From: Actinomadura sp. NBRC 104425
Lineage (GTDB): Bacteria; Actinomycetota; Actinomycetes; Streptosporangiales; Streptosporangiaceae
Reading direction: 5' to 3'
DNA: 64,000 nucleotides
Assembly: GCF_030269545.1 (NCBI RefSeq)
Contig: NZ_BSTN01000013.1
Coordinates: forward strand, 1-64,000
Shown: positions 35,939 to 44,407 of the stretch, piece after piece
Layout of the letters: each line of letters opens with the position of its first letter
Position numbering within the stretch: position 1 is the first letter of the stretch
Program-made: the position numbers and the translations under genes
The notes under the pieces: model-generated
What the model saw: only the letters and a program-made list of their open reading frames with translations
Told to the model about the DNA's origin: nothing
Databases searched by the model: none

Positions 35939-37072
35939 GTGTCCGCCCGAGATGTCCTGATTCCGGCGCGCGCCGTGTTCCAGCCGGTGGTCGACCTCGG
36001 CACCGGCGCGGTCGTCGCGGTGGAGGCGCACAGCGCCCCCGGGCAGGGGGAGCCGCCCATGGCGCGCCCCGATCCCGCCGCCGAGGACGTGCGCCGCGCG
36101 GTGGCGGCCGCCCGCGCCGCCGCCGAGCTGGGCACCCGGCTGCCGCTGCAGGTCGGCGTCCGCGCCGCGACCATCGCGCACGGCGAGTCGACGCTGGCGG
36201 ACCTGCACCGCGGGCTGGCCGAGACCGGGCGCCGCCCGGGCGAGATGATCGTCTGCGTGTCCGGCGCGTTCCACCCGGCGCACCGGCCCGCGCTGCTCGG
36301 CGGCCTGCGCGGGCTGCGCCGCGCGGGCTACCTGGTAGGCCTCGGCGGGCTCGGCGCCTCCCCGGTGCCGCTGGACCTGCTCGCCGACGCCGTCCCGTAC
36401 CTGGTCAAGATCGACGCCGATCTGGCCCGCCGCACCGGCTCCGACCGGCGCCGCGCGGCGCTGGTGACGGCCCTGGTCGAGCTGACGCACCGGCTGGGCA
36501 CCCATGTGCTCGCCCCCGGCCTGTCCACCGAGGAGCACGTGCTGCAGGCGCGGGAGGCGGGCGTTCGGCTGGTGCAGGGGCCGGCGCTGGCGCCGCCGGA
36601 GTGGCGGCCCGGCATGCGCATCACCGTGCCGGTGGCGGCCCGGGAGGCGCCCCGCTCGCCGCGTCCCGATACGGAGCTGGGGCCGCGGGTGTCGGAGTTC
36701 ACGCTGCCCGCCATGACGCTCCCCGTGACCGCCACGGCCGACGAGGTGCTCACCGCCCTCAACTCCGAGACCGGCGCCACCAGCGTGGTGCTGGTGGACG
36801 AGGGGCAGCGTCCCCGCGCCACGGTGGACCGCACCCGCTTCCTGCTGCAACTGTCGGGGGCGTACGGGCACGCCCTGCACGCGCACAAGCCCGCGATGCG
36901 GCTGGCCGACCCGCCGCGCGTCGTCCCCCGCACGGTGCCCGCCATCGCCGCCCTGCGCGCCGCAGGCCACGAGGACGAGCGCGTGTACGACGACCTGGTG
37001 GTGACCGACGAGGTGGGGCGCTGCCTGGGCATCGTCCGCGTCGCCGACCTGATCCGCGGCCTGTCCCCGTGA
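35939..37072 (+). CDS. Degenerate EAL-domain protein with a C-terminal CBS-like region
   Basis: This 377-residue protein has the EAL-domain start FQPVVDLGTGAVVAVEAH (residues 14-31) and the later segments LVKIDADLARR and LAPGLSTEEHVLQAREAGV. In active c-di-GMP phosphodiesterases the first motif reads E-A/V-L and is followed by metal-binding Asn, Glu and Asp. Here the motif is EAH, the Asn-containing strand is not evident, and FLLxDDFG-type sequence is missing. Catalytic activity is therefore unlikely. The last 120 residues look like a CBS-type pair (TADEVLTALNSETGATSVVL and DLVVTDEVGRCLGIVRV). A regulatory or binding role is more probable. It converges on the two-component genes. Confidence 0.75.
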   Translation: MSARDVLIPARAVFQPVVDLGTGAVVAVEAHSAPGQGEPPMARPDPAAEDVRRAVAAARAAAELGTRLPLQVGVRAATIAHGESTLADLHRGLAETGRRPGEMIVCVSGAFHPAHRPALLGGLRGLRRAGYLVGLGGLGASPVPLDLLADAVPYLVKIDADLARRTGSDRRRAALVTALVELTHRLGTHVLAPGLSTEEHVLQAREAGVRLVQGPALAPPEWRPGMRITVPVAAREAPRSPRPDTELGPRVSEFTLPAMTLPVTATADEVLTALNSETGATSVVLVDEGQRPRATVDRTRFLLQLSGAYGHALHAHKPAMRLADPPRVVPRTVPAIAALRAAGHEDERVYDDLVVTDEVGRCLGIVRVADLIRGLSP

Positions 37073-37126
37073 ACCGGGCCCGGCCCGCCGGGGCGCGGCC
37101 GGCGCGCTGAGAGGGCCGTGAAGCGG

Positions 37127-37813
37127 TCATTCACCCTCGGACGACTCAGAACGGGCGATCGGCGGTGAAAAGCCGCCAGCGGCGGCCTCCTGCGCGAGGA
37201 TGGCCGCCTGCACCCGGCTGCGCAGCCCCAGCTTGGCCAGGATGCGGCTGACATGCGTCTTGGTGGTCGTCTCGGCCATGGCGAGCCGCTCGGCGATCTG
37301 CCCGTTCGTCAGGCCCTGGCCCAGGCAGGCGAACACCTGGCGTTCCCGCGGCGTCAGCGCGGCCAGCGCCTGCGGGTCGGGCCGCGCCGCCGGGTCGGCG
37401 GACCGCGCGGCGAAGGCCCCGATCAGCCGGCGGGTCACCCGGGGCGAGATCACCCCGTCCCCGGCCGCGACCGTGCGCACCGCCTCCACCAGCCGGTCGG
37501 CTTCGACGTCCTTGAGCAGGAACCCGGCCGCGCCCGCCCGCAGCGCGCCGAAGACGTACTCGTCCAGGTCGAACGTGGTCAGCACCAGCACGTCGGCGAA
37601 CCCGGAGATATCCCGGGCGGCCGACACGCCGTCCAGGCGGGGCATGCGCACGTCCATGAGCACCACGTCCGGGCGCAGCTCCCGGGCCAGCGCCACGGCC
37701 CGCTCCCCGTCGGCGGCCTCGCCGACCACCTCGATGCCGGGGGCGGCGCCCAGGATGAGCACCAGCCCCGCCCGCACGGCCGCCTGGTCGTCGGCCACCA
37801 GCACCCTGATCAC
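37127..37813 (-). CDS. NarL/LuxR-family response regulator
   Basis: This 228-residue regulator has a receiver domain (residues 1-120) with acidic residues in VADDQ, the phospho-acceptor Asp in DVVLMDVRMP (about residue 54) and the Lys in FLLKDVEAD (about 104). A C-terminal LuxR helix-turn-helix follows (LTPRERQVFACLGQGLTNGQ onward, about 153-210). The GTG start overlaps the stop of the sensor kinase gene and is preceded by AAGGGAGG. The pair forms a standard actinobacterial two-component system. Its target genes are unknown. The ABC transporter genes often regulated by such systems are not adjacent here. Confidence 0.95.
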   Translation of the reverse strand: MIRVLVADDQAAVRAGLVLILGAAPGIEVVGEAADGERAVALARELRPDVVLMDVRMPRLDGVSAARDISGFADVLVLTTFDLDEYVFGALRAGAAGFLLKDVEADRLVEAVRTVAAGDGVISPRVTRRLIGAFAARSADPAARPDPQALAALTPRERQVFACLGQGLTNGQIAERLAMAETTTKTHVSRILAKLGLRSRVQAAILAQEAAAGGFSPPIARSESSEGE

Positions 37814-39048
37814 GCGGTCGCCTCCCTTACCCGGTCGTCGTCCTCGGCGTCGCAGGCGGGCGGCGCGGCCGGCAGCTCGGCCCGCACCACCCAGGCGGGC
37901 CCCTCGGGCCCGGCGGTGAACGTCCCGTCCAGCACGGCGGCGCGCTCGCGCATCCCGACCAGGCCGCTGCCGGCCCCTGGCAGGCGGGAGCCGTCCGGCC
38001 CGAGCGGGCTGCGCACCGTGACCGCGACGCCGCCGGGCCGGTACTCCAGCAGCACCTCGGCGCGGCCGGGGCCGGCGTGCTTGAGCGCGTTGGTCAGCGA
38101 CTCCTGGACGATGCGGTAGGCGGCCAGCTCGACGGCGGCGGGCAGCTCGCGCGGCCGCCCGGCCACCGTCAGCCGGGCGTCCAGGTCGGACCGCAGCGTC
38201 CGCGCGACCAGGTCGCCCAGATCCGCCAGGCGGGGCGCGGCGGCCGGATCGGGCTCGCCGTCGTCGCGCAGCAGCCCGATCATGCGCCGCATCTCCTCCA
38301 GCCCCTGCACGCTGTTGTCGCGGATCACCTCCATGGACCGCTGCACGGCGGCGCGGTCCAGGTGGGGCATCTTCAGCACGGCCGACGAGTGCAGGGCCAC
38401 GGCGCTGAGATGGTTGGCGATCACGTCGTGCAGCTCCCGGGCCATGCGGGCGCGTTCGGCGGCGACGGCGGCGCGCCGGTCCAGCTCGGCCAGCCGCGCC
38501 ATCTGCTCGGCGCGCAGCCGCTGCGCCTCGGCCTTCTCCCGGTGCTCGCGCACGGCCATGGCGGTCATCACCGGCATGGCCCAGCTCACGCCCGCCACCG
38601 CCCCGGTGATGACGGCGCCGGCGAAGCTGCGCCAGCCGACGCCCACGACCGCCATCAGCACCACGGTCACCGCCGCGGTCGCGCCCAGCAGCCACTCCCC
38701 CGTGTGGCGCCGCCGACCGTACACGGCGGCCGCGTACAGGGCGTCGCCGTAGAGGACGACGACGGCGAAGCTCACGCCCATGGCAGCGTCGAGCAGGCTG
38801 AAGGGGGTGGCCCAGGCCAGCGCGGGAAGCGGGGCGGTGCGCCGGAACGGCACCGCCGCGCACATCCCCAGCAGCGGCAGCGCCCGCCAGGCCAGGCCGG
38901 GGTCCCAGTCGTCGCTCCAGCGCACGTAGGCGTGCACGGCCAGCAGCAGCAAACCGCCGGCCAGCGCGGCGACGGCGATCAGGGTGTCCTGCCGCGTCAC
39001 GCGGAGACGGCGGACGGCGGGCTGCACGGGGGACGGCACGCTCTCCAT
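37810..39048 (-). CDS. Sensor histidine kinase (HisKA_3 type)
   Basis: This 412-residue membrane kinase has four to six hydrophobic segments in its first 180 residues and no large extracellular domain. A coiled helix follows, then the dimerisation and phospho-acceptor motif ARMARELHDVIANHLSAV (about residues 207-224) with the conserved ELHD. It ends with an ATP-binding domain showing ESLTNALKHAG (N-box) and GSGLVGMRERAAVL (G-box). The ATG at 39048 follows CGGAGG. The gene overlaps the response regulator by four bases. Kinases of this layout often sense envelope stress or lipids within the membrane; the signal here is unknown. Confidence 0.94.
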   Translation of the reverse strand: MESVPSPVQPAVRRLRVTRQDTLIAVAALAGGLLLLAVHAYVRWSDDWDPGLAWRALPLLGMCAAVPFRRTAPLPALAWATPFSLLDAAMGVSFAVVVLYGDALYAAAVYGRRRHTGEWLLGATAAVTVVLMAVVGVGWRSFAGAVITGAVAGVSWAMPVMTAMAVREHREKAEAQRLRAEQMARLAELDRRAAVAAERARMARELHDVIANHLSAVALHSSAVLKMPHLDRAAVQRSMEVIRDNSVQGLEEMRRMIGLLRDDGEPDPAAAPRLADLGDLVARTLRSDLDARLTVAGRPRELPAAVELAAYRIVQESLTNALKHAGPGRAEVLLEYRPGGVAVTVRSPLGPDGSRLPGAGSGLVGMRERAAVLDGTFTAGPEGPAWVVRAELPAAPPACDAEDDDRVREATA

Positions 39049-39214
39049 CTCAGCATCCTCCGGGAACCGCCGCGATCCGCCTGGGAGAGGGGGCGGCGTA
39101 CATCGTTCGTAGGACCCCCGGTTTCGTCTTCCGCGCCGAGGAACGCGCCCGCCTGCGCCGGGATCCTGGACGTCGACGCCCGGCGGCGGCCGGGCGACGA
39201 CGGAACGAGGGACC

Positions 39215-39823
39215 ATGCTTCTGGCGATCATCGCCGCCTGCGAGATCGGCTTCTGGGCGGTGCTGGCGGCCGGCCTGGCCGCGCGCTACCTGCTGCGGTG
39301 GCGCCGCGTCAGCGCCGTGCTGCTGGTGAGCGTCCCGCTGCTGGACGTGGTGCTGCTGACCGCCACGGTGATCGACCTGCGGCACGGCGCCACGGCCGGG
39401 TTCTCCCACGGCCTCGCGGCGGCCTACCTGGGCTACTCGGTGGCGTTCGGGCACGGCTGGGTGCGGTGGGCGGACGAGCGGTTCGCGCACCGCTTCGCGG
39501 GCGGGCCGCCGCCCCAAGGCGCACCGCGCTACGCCCCCGAGCGCACCCGCCACGAATGGCGCGAGTTCGGCAAGGCGGCGATCGCCTGGGCGATCGGCTG
39601 CGGGGTGCTGCTCGGCATGATCGCGATGGTTGGCGATGCCGACCGCACCGAGGCCCTGCTCGGCTGGGTGCTGCGGCTGACGGTGATCCTGGCGATCTGG
39701 TCGCTGTGGCCGATCACGCACACGCTGTGGCCGGCCCGTCCCGACGACGGCGCCGGACGCAACGGCGGAGGGGACGGGCGGGACACGGCCGCGGCGGGCG
39801 GTCGCGGCGAAACCCGCCGGTGA
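39215..39823 (+). CDS. Membrane protein of unknown function
   Basis: This 202-residue protein has about five hydrophobic segments (residues 2-25, 32-53, 62-80, 122-143 and 150-172) and a G/R/D-rich tail. The loop FGHGWVRWADERFAHRFAGG and the following RYAPERTRHEWREFGKAA are conserved-looking and charged. The pattern resembles the YmcC-type family of uncharacterised membrane proteins. The ATG follows GAGGGA. It is divergent from the sensor kinase with 166 bases between and converges on the end of the suf operon. No function is assigned. Confidence 0.7.
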   Translation: MLLAIIAACEIGFWAVLAAGLAARYLLRWRRVSAVLLVSVPLLDVVLLTATVIDLRHGATAGFSHGLAAAYLGYSVAFGHGWVRWADERFAHRFAGGPPPQGAPRYAPERTRHEWREFGKAAIAWAIGCGVLLGMIAMVGDADRTEALLGWVLRLTVILAIWSLWPITHTLWPARPDDGAGRNGGGDGRDTAAAGGRGETRR

Positions 39824-39919
39824 CGACGGGCGGGCCGGACACACGGGCACCGCCGGGACGCATCCGGGGCCGCGCGCGGTGGCTCCGGACGCGCTCCGTC
39901 AGCAGATGCCGAAGGCGGG

Positions 39920-40288
39920 TCAGACGTTGAAGCCGAGGGCGCGCAGCTGCTCGCGGCCGTCCTCGGTGATCTTGTCGGGGCCCCACGGCGGCAGCCACAC
40001 CCAGTTGATCCGCACGTCCTTGACCAGGCCGTCCAACGCGCTGGCGGCCTGGTCCTCGATGACGTCGGTGAGCGGACAGGCCGCGCTGGTCAGCGTCATG
40101 TCCAACGTGACCGTGTCCGCGTCCTGGTGGACGCCGTAGACCAGGCCGAGGTCCACGACGTTGATGCCCAGCTCGGGGTCCACGACGTCCTTGAGCGCCT
40201 CCAGGATCTCCTCCTCGGCGACGCCCCCGCCCTCGGCCGCCGGGGTGTCGGCGGCGGGCTGGGTGCCGGTGCCGGGCTTATCGCTCAT
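39920..40288 (-). CDS. sufT: SufT/MIP18-type Fe-S assembly factor (DUF59)
   Basis: This 122-residue protein has an N-terminal tail of about 25 residues rich in P, T and A, followed by the DUF59 domain: EALKDVVDPELGINVVDLGL (about residues 30-49), the active-region Cys in TSAACPLTDVIEDQ (about 71), and WLPPWGPDKITEDGREQL at the end. SufT proteins help deliver or mature Fe-S clusters. The ATG overlaps the sufU stop (ATGA), making this the last gene of the suf operon. Presence at this position is typical of actinobacteria. Confidence 0.93.
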   Translation of the reverse strand: MSDKPGTGTQPAADTPAAEGGGVAEEEILEALKDVVDPELGINVVDLGLVYGVHQDADTVTLDMTLTSAACPLTDVIEDQAASALDGLVKDVRINWVWLPPWGPDKITEDGREQLRALGFNV

Positions 40289-40740
40289 GATGCCTCTCCG
40301 AGAGCTCGGGCGGTCGCGTCCTTCCACGCCATCCAGGCGAGCAGGGCGCACTTGATCCGGGCCGGGTACTGGGACACCCCGGCGAACGCGACCGCGTCCT
40401 CCAGCACGTCCTCGTCCGGTTCGCCCTGGCCGCGCGACTGCATCAGGGCCAGGAACTCGTCGCCGACGGCCATCGCCTCCTTGACCGACCGGCCGATCAC
40501 CAGGTCGGTCATCACCGAGGCGCTGGCCTGGCTGATGGAGCAGCCCAAGGCGTCGTACGAGACGTCGGCGACGCGGGCGTCCTGGCCCTCGCCCTCCAGG
40601 TGCACCCGCAGCGTCACCTCGTCGCCGCACGTCGGGTTGACGTGGTGCGCCTCGCCCTCGTACGGCTCCCGCAGCCCCTTGTTGTGGGGGTTGCGGTAAT
40701 GGTCCAGGATGACCTCCTGGTACATCGCCTCAAGCTGCAT
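40285..40740 (-). CDS. sufU: SufU zinc-dependent sulfur transfer/scaffold protein
   Basis: SufU accepts persulfide sulfur from SufS through a zinc-bound cysteine and passes it to the SufBCD scaffold. The 151-residue protein begins MQLEAMYQEVILDHYRNPHN and keeps the ligands Cys38 and Asp40 (NPTCGD), Cys66 (GCSISQAS) and Cys130 (IKCALLAW). It also has the roughly 20-residue insertion that separates SufU from IscU. It lies 95 bases after sufS, the largest gap inside the operon, and overlaps sufT. No promoter is obvious in that gap. Confidence 0.95.
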   Translation of the reverse strand: MQLEAMYQEVILDHYRNPHNKGLREPYEGEAHHVNPTCGDEVTLRVHLEGEGQDARVADVSYDALGCSISQASASVMTDLVIGRSVKEAMAVGDEFLALMQSRGQGEPDEDVLEDAVAFAGVSQYPARIKCALLAWMAWKDATARALGEAS

Positions 40741-40835
40741 GGCTTCCTTTCCTTCCGGTGGACGTTCCCGCCGGGGCGGGGCGCCGGAGACGTCCCCTGG
40801 GTACAACCGGCGCGCGGCTCGGCGTCTTTGTGAAG

Positions 40836-42098
40836 TCAGCGCCTTCCGAAGAACTCCTGCGCCTTGCGCACCCCGTCGACCAGGGAGTCCACGTCCGCCA
40901 GAGTGTTGTACAGGTAGAAGGTCGCCCGGGTGAGGGCGGGGACGCCGTACCGGCGGCAGATCGGCCAGGCGCAGTGGTGGCCGACGCGGACCGCCACGCC
41001 CAGCTCGTCCAGCACCTGCCCGACGTCGTGCGGGTGGATGTCGTCCACGGTGAACGACACCGCCCCGCCGCGCGACTCGGTGGTGCGCGGGCCGACGACC
41101 CGCACGCCGGGGACCTCGCCCAGCCGCTCCAGCGTGTAGGCGACCAGCGCCTCCTCGTGGGCGTGCACGCGGTCCATGCCGATGCCGGTGAGGTAGTCGC
41201 AGGCCGCGGCCAGCCCGACGGCCTGCGCGGTCATCGGCACGCCCGCCTCGAAGCGCTGCGGCGGCGGCGCGAACGTGGTCTCCTCCATCCGCACCACCTC
41301 GATCATCGACCCGCCGGTGAGGAACGGGGGCATGGCCTCCAGCAGCTCGCGGCGGCCCCACAGCACGCCGATGCCGGTGGGGCCGAGCATCTTGTGCCCG
41401 GAGAAGACCAGGAAGTCGGCGCCCAGCCGGGACACGTCCACCGGCTGGTGCGGCACCGACTGCGCGCCGTCCAGCACCAGCAGCGCGCCGACCTGCCGGG
41501 CGCGCTCGGCGATCCGCTCGACCGGCGGGACGGTGCCCAGCACGTTGGACTGGTGCGTCACCGCCACCAGCTTGGTGCGCTCGTTGAGCAGCGCGTCGAG
41601 GTCGTCGAGGTCGAGCCGGCCGTCGTCGGTCAGCCCGAACCAGCGCAGCGTGGCGCCGGTGCGCCGGCACAGCTGCTGCCAGGGCACCAGGTTGGCGTGG
41701 TGCTCCATTTCGCTGACGAGGATTTCGTCGCCGGGCCCCACGCGGAACCGCTCGGCCTCGGGCCCCGCGGTGGCGGCGTTGCTCATCGCGTACGCCACCA
41801 GGTTGAGCGCCTCGGTGGCGTTCTTGGTGAACACGATCTCGCCGGGCGTCCCGCCGATGAACGAGGCGACGGTGGCGCGCGCCGACTCGTACGCCTCGGT
41901 CGCCTCCTCGGCCAGCAGGTGCGCGCCGCGGTGCGGGGCGGCGTTGCGCCGCTCGTAGAACTCCCGCTCGGCCTCCAGCACGGCGGTCGGCTTCTGCGAG
42001 GTGGCCCCCGAGTCGAGGTAGACCAGCGGCCGCCCGCCCCGCACGGTGCGCGCCAGCAGCGGGAAGTCCTTCTTGATCTCCTCGGGCAGCAGACTCAT
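40836..42098 (-). CDS. sufS: Cysteine desulfurase SufS
   Basis: SufS is a PLP enzyme that takes sulfur from L-cysteine as an enzyme-bound persulfide, giving alanine. The 420-residue protein has YLDSGATSQKP (residues 27-37), VSEMEHHANLVPW (about 126), the PLP lysine in SGHKMLGPTG (about 229) and the short active-site loop VRVGHHCAWPICRR carrying the catalytic Cys. These are type II (SufS) features. It overlaps sufC by four bases (ATGA). It works with the downstream SufU, as in Bacillus and mycobacteria. Confidence 0.96.
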   Translation of the reverse strand: MSLLPEEIKKDFPLLARTVRGGRPLVYLDSGATSQKPTAVLEAEREFYERRNAAPHRGAHLLAEEATEAYESARATVASFIGGTPGEIVFTKNATEALNLVAYAMSNAATAGPEAERFRVGPGDEILVSEMEHHANLVPWQQLCRRTGATLRWFGLTDDGRLDLDDLDALLNERTKLVAVTHQSNVLGTVPPVERIAERARQVGALLVLDGAQSVPHQPVDVSRLGADFLVFSGHKMLGPTGIGVLWGRRELLEAMPPFLTGGSMIEVVRMEETTFAPPPQRFEAGVPMTAQAVGLAAACDYLTGIGMDRVHAHEEALVAYTLERLGEVPGVRVVGPRTTESRGGAVSFTVDDIHPHDVGQVLDELGVAVRVGHHCAWPICRRYGVPALTRATFYLYNTLADVDSLVDGVRKAQEFFGRR

Positions 42099-42862
42099 CG
42101 CGACGCGCCAGCCTTCACGTACTTCTCGTAGCCCTCGTTCTCGAGGACCTCGGCCAGTTCGGGGCCGCCCGCCTCGACGACCCGGCCACCCGCGAACACG
42201 TGCACGAAGTCGGGCTTCACGTACCGCAGGATGCGGGTGTAGTGCGTGATCAGCAGCACGCCGGTGTCGGTGCCCGCGGAGAAGCGGTTGATGCCCTCGG
42301 AGACGACCTTGAGGGCGTCGACGTCCAGACCGGAGTCGGTCTCGTCCAGCACCGCGATCTTGGGCTTGAGCATCTCCAGCTGCAGGATCTCGTGGCGCTT
42401 CTTCTCGCCGCCGGAGAAGCCCTCGTTCAGGCTGCGCTGGGCGAACGCCGGGTCGATGGACAGGTTCTGCATCGCCTGCCGCATCTCCTTGGAGAAGTCG
42501 CGCAGCTTGGGCGCCTCGCCGCGCACCGCGGTGACCGCCGAGCGCAGGAAGTTGGACACCGACACGCCCGGCACCTCGACCGGGTACTGCATCGCCAGGA
42601 ACAGCCCGGCGCGGGCGCGCTCGTCGACGCTCATCGCCAGGACGTCCTCGCCGTCCAGCGTGACGGTGCCCGCGGTCACCTCGTACTTGGGGTGGCCGGC
42701 GATGGCGTAGGCGAGGGTGGACTTGCCGGAGCCGTTCGGCCCCATGATCGCGTGGGTCTCGCCGGACCGCACGGTCAGGTCGACCCCGCGCAGGATCTCC
42801 TTGGCCCCGTCGGTTCCCTCGCCGACGGAGACGTGCAGGTCGCGGATCTCAAGGGTGGCCAT
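42095..42862 (-). CDS. sufC: Fe-S assembly ATPase SufC
   Basis: SufC is the soluble ABC-type ATPase of the SufBCD scaffold complex. The 255-residue protein shows Walker A GPNGSGKSTLAYAIAGHP, the Q-loop MQYPVEVPG, the signature FSGGEKKRHEILQLEML and Walker B IAVLDETDSGLD, each in the SufC-specific form. The ATG follows a short gap of 73 bases after the Rieske gene. In the complex its ATP hydrolysis drives the rearrangement of SufB and SufD that exposes the cluster-binding site. Confidence 0.97.
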   Translation of the reverse strand: MATLEIRDLHVSVGEGTDGAKEILRGVDLTVRSGETHAIMGPNGSGKSTLAYAIAGHPKYEVTAGTVTLDGEDVLAMSVDERARAGLFLAMQYPVEVPGVSVSNFLRSAVTAVRGEAPKLRDFSKEMRQAMQNLSIDPAFAQRSLNEGFSGGEKKRHEILQLEMLKPKIAVLDETDSGLDVDALKVVSEGINRFSAGTDTGVLLITHYTRILRYVKPDFVHVFAGGRVVEAGGPELAEVLENEGYEKYVKAGASR

Positions 42863-42935
42863 GTCTTCTGTGAACTCTCTGTCGTGTCCGGAGCCGGTCT
42901 CGTGGTGGCGGACGCCCGTCGCCCGGGCCGGCGGG

Positions 42936-43256
42936 CTATTCGTCGCCGCCGTCGAGCGAGACGTAGACGTCGCCGTCCTGCACCTTCACCCGGTACGTGG
43001 CGACCGGCTGGGTGGCGGGCGGGTTGGTGGGCTTGCCGGTGCGCAGGTCGAAGCACGAGCCGTGCAGCCAGCACTCGATCGTGCCGTCGTACACCTCGCC
43101 CTCCGACAGCGACACCTCGGCGTGCGAGCAGATGTCGTTGACGGCGAACACCTCGTCGCCGGAGCGGACCAGCGCCACCGGGGTGTCCTCGACCTCCACG
43201 GCGAGCGCCCCGTCGGCCGGGACGTCGGCGAGCGGGCAGACCTTGACGTACGGCAT
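42936..43256 (-). CDS. Rieske-type ferredoxin in the suf operon
   Basis: This 106-residue Rieske [2Fe-2S] protein resembles the ferredoxin components of ring dioxygenases. The ligands are visible as Cys43 and His45 (CSHAE) and Cys62 and His65 (CWLHGSCF), with a third nearby Cys. It starts at an ATG that overlaps the sufD stop (TGATG); a GTG three bases earlier is an alternative. A Rieske protein in this place is a common actinobacterial feature and may supply electrons for cluster assembly, but its precise role is not established. Confidence 0.93.
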   Translation of the reverse strand: MPYVKVCPLADVPADGALAVEVEDTPVALVRSGDEVFAVNDICSHAEVSLSEGEVYDGTIECWLHGSCFDLRTGKPTNPPATQPVATYRVKVQDGDVYVSLDGGDE

Positions 43257-44407
43257 CACTCACCCGCCCCCTGGTCCAGCCCCTTGTCCAGTTCCTCCTC
43301 GATCGCCTCGGCGACCTTCTCGCGCACCTCGGCGACCTCGATCTTGTCGATCAGCTGGCCGAGGTACCCGCGCACCACCATGCGGCGCGCCTCGTCCCGG
43401 GGGATGCCGCGGGCTTGCAGGTAGAACAGGTGCTCGTCGTCCATCCGGCCGGACGCCGAGGCGTGCCCGGCGCCGACCACCTCGCCGGTGAGGATCTCCA
43501 GGTTGGGCACCGAGTCGACCCGGGTGCCGTCGGTCAGCACCAGGTTGCGGTTCAGCTCGTAGGTGTCGGTGCCCTCGGCCTCCGCGCGGATGATCACGTC
43601 GCCGATCCACACCGCGTGCGCGTCCTGGTCCTGCAGGGCGCCGCGGTAGTCGACGCGGCTGCGGCAGTGCGGGACGGCGTGGTCGACCAGCAGCCGGTGC
43701 TCCAGGTGCTGGCCGCCGTCGACGAAGTACACCCCGTACAGCTCGGCGTCGCCGCCGGGGCCGGTGTAGGCCACCGACGGGGAGATGCGCACCAGGTCGC
43801 CGCCCAGCGACACGTTGTGCCCGGTGAAGCGGGCGTCGCGGCCGAGCCGGGCGTGCTGGTGCGACACGTGGACGGTGTCGTCCTCCCAGTCCTGCAGGCT
43901 GATCACCGACAGGGACGCGCCGTCGCCGACCACGAACTCGACGTTGTCGGCGTAGGTGGCCGACCCGCGGTGGCTGAGCACCACGGTCGCCACGGCGAAC
44001 GGCTCGACCACGACGGTGGTGTGCCCGTAGGCGGCGCCGGAGGCGTCCTCGCCGCGCAGCCGCACCACGGTCGGCGCGGACGCCACGGCCTCCTTCGGCA
44101 CCGTGATCACGGTGGCGGTGTCGAACGACTCCCACGCCTGCGCGCTGACCCGGTCGGCCGGGACGTACGCCCGGCCGAGGCGCTCGTCGTCGCGGCCGAC
44201 GGTCTCCACGGTCACCTCGGGCGCCGCCTCGACGTCCACGACGACCTTGCCGCCCTCGGCGGCGGTGCCGTTGTGCAGGCCGCGCAGGCGGCGCAGCGGG
44301 GTGAACCGCCACTCCTCCTCGCGCCCGGTGGGCACCTCGAAGTCGCCGACCTTGTAGGACTCCCTCTCGTGCAGGGTCGACACCGGAGTACCGGACTCCA
44401 GGCCCAT
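43256..44407 (-). CDS. sufD: Fe-S assembly scaffold component SufD
   Basis: This 383-residue beta-helix protein forms the SufBC2D complex with SufB and SufC. It has the family C-terminal region GRMDDEHLFYLQARGIPRDE and ARRMVVRGYLGQLIDKIEVA, and the preceding stretch VDSVPNLEILTGEVVGAGHA. The conserved SufD His at the SufB interface lies in TGEVVGAGHAS. The N-terminal helical region is short. It overlaps the sufB stop (ATGA) on one side and the Rieske gene on the other, so the products are made in step. Confidence 0.96.
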   Translation of the reverse strand: MGLESGTPVSTLHERESYKVGDFEVPTGREEEWRFTPLRRLRGLHNGTAAEGGKVVVDVEAAPEVTVETVGRDDERLGRAYVPADRVSAQAWESFDTATVITVPKEAVASAPTVVRLRGEDASGAAYGHTTVVVEPFAVATVVLSHRGSATYADNVEFVVGDGASLSVISLQDWEDDTVHVSHQHARLGRDARFTGHNVSLGGDLVRISPSVAYTGPGGDAELYGVYFVDGGQHLEHRLLVDHAVPHCRSRVDYRGALQDQDAHAVWIGDVIIRAEAEGTDTYELNRNLVLTDGTRVDSVPNLEILTGEVVGAGHASASGRMDDEHLFYLQARGIPRDEARRMVVRGYLGQLIDKIEVAEVREKVAEAIEEELDKGLDQGAGE

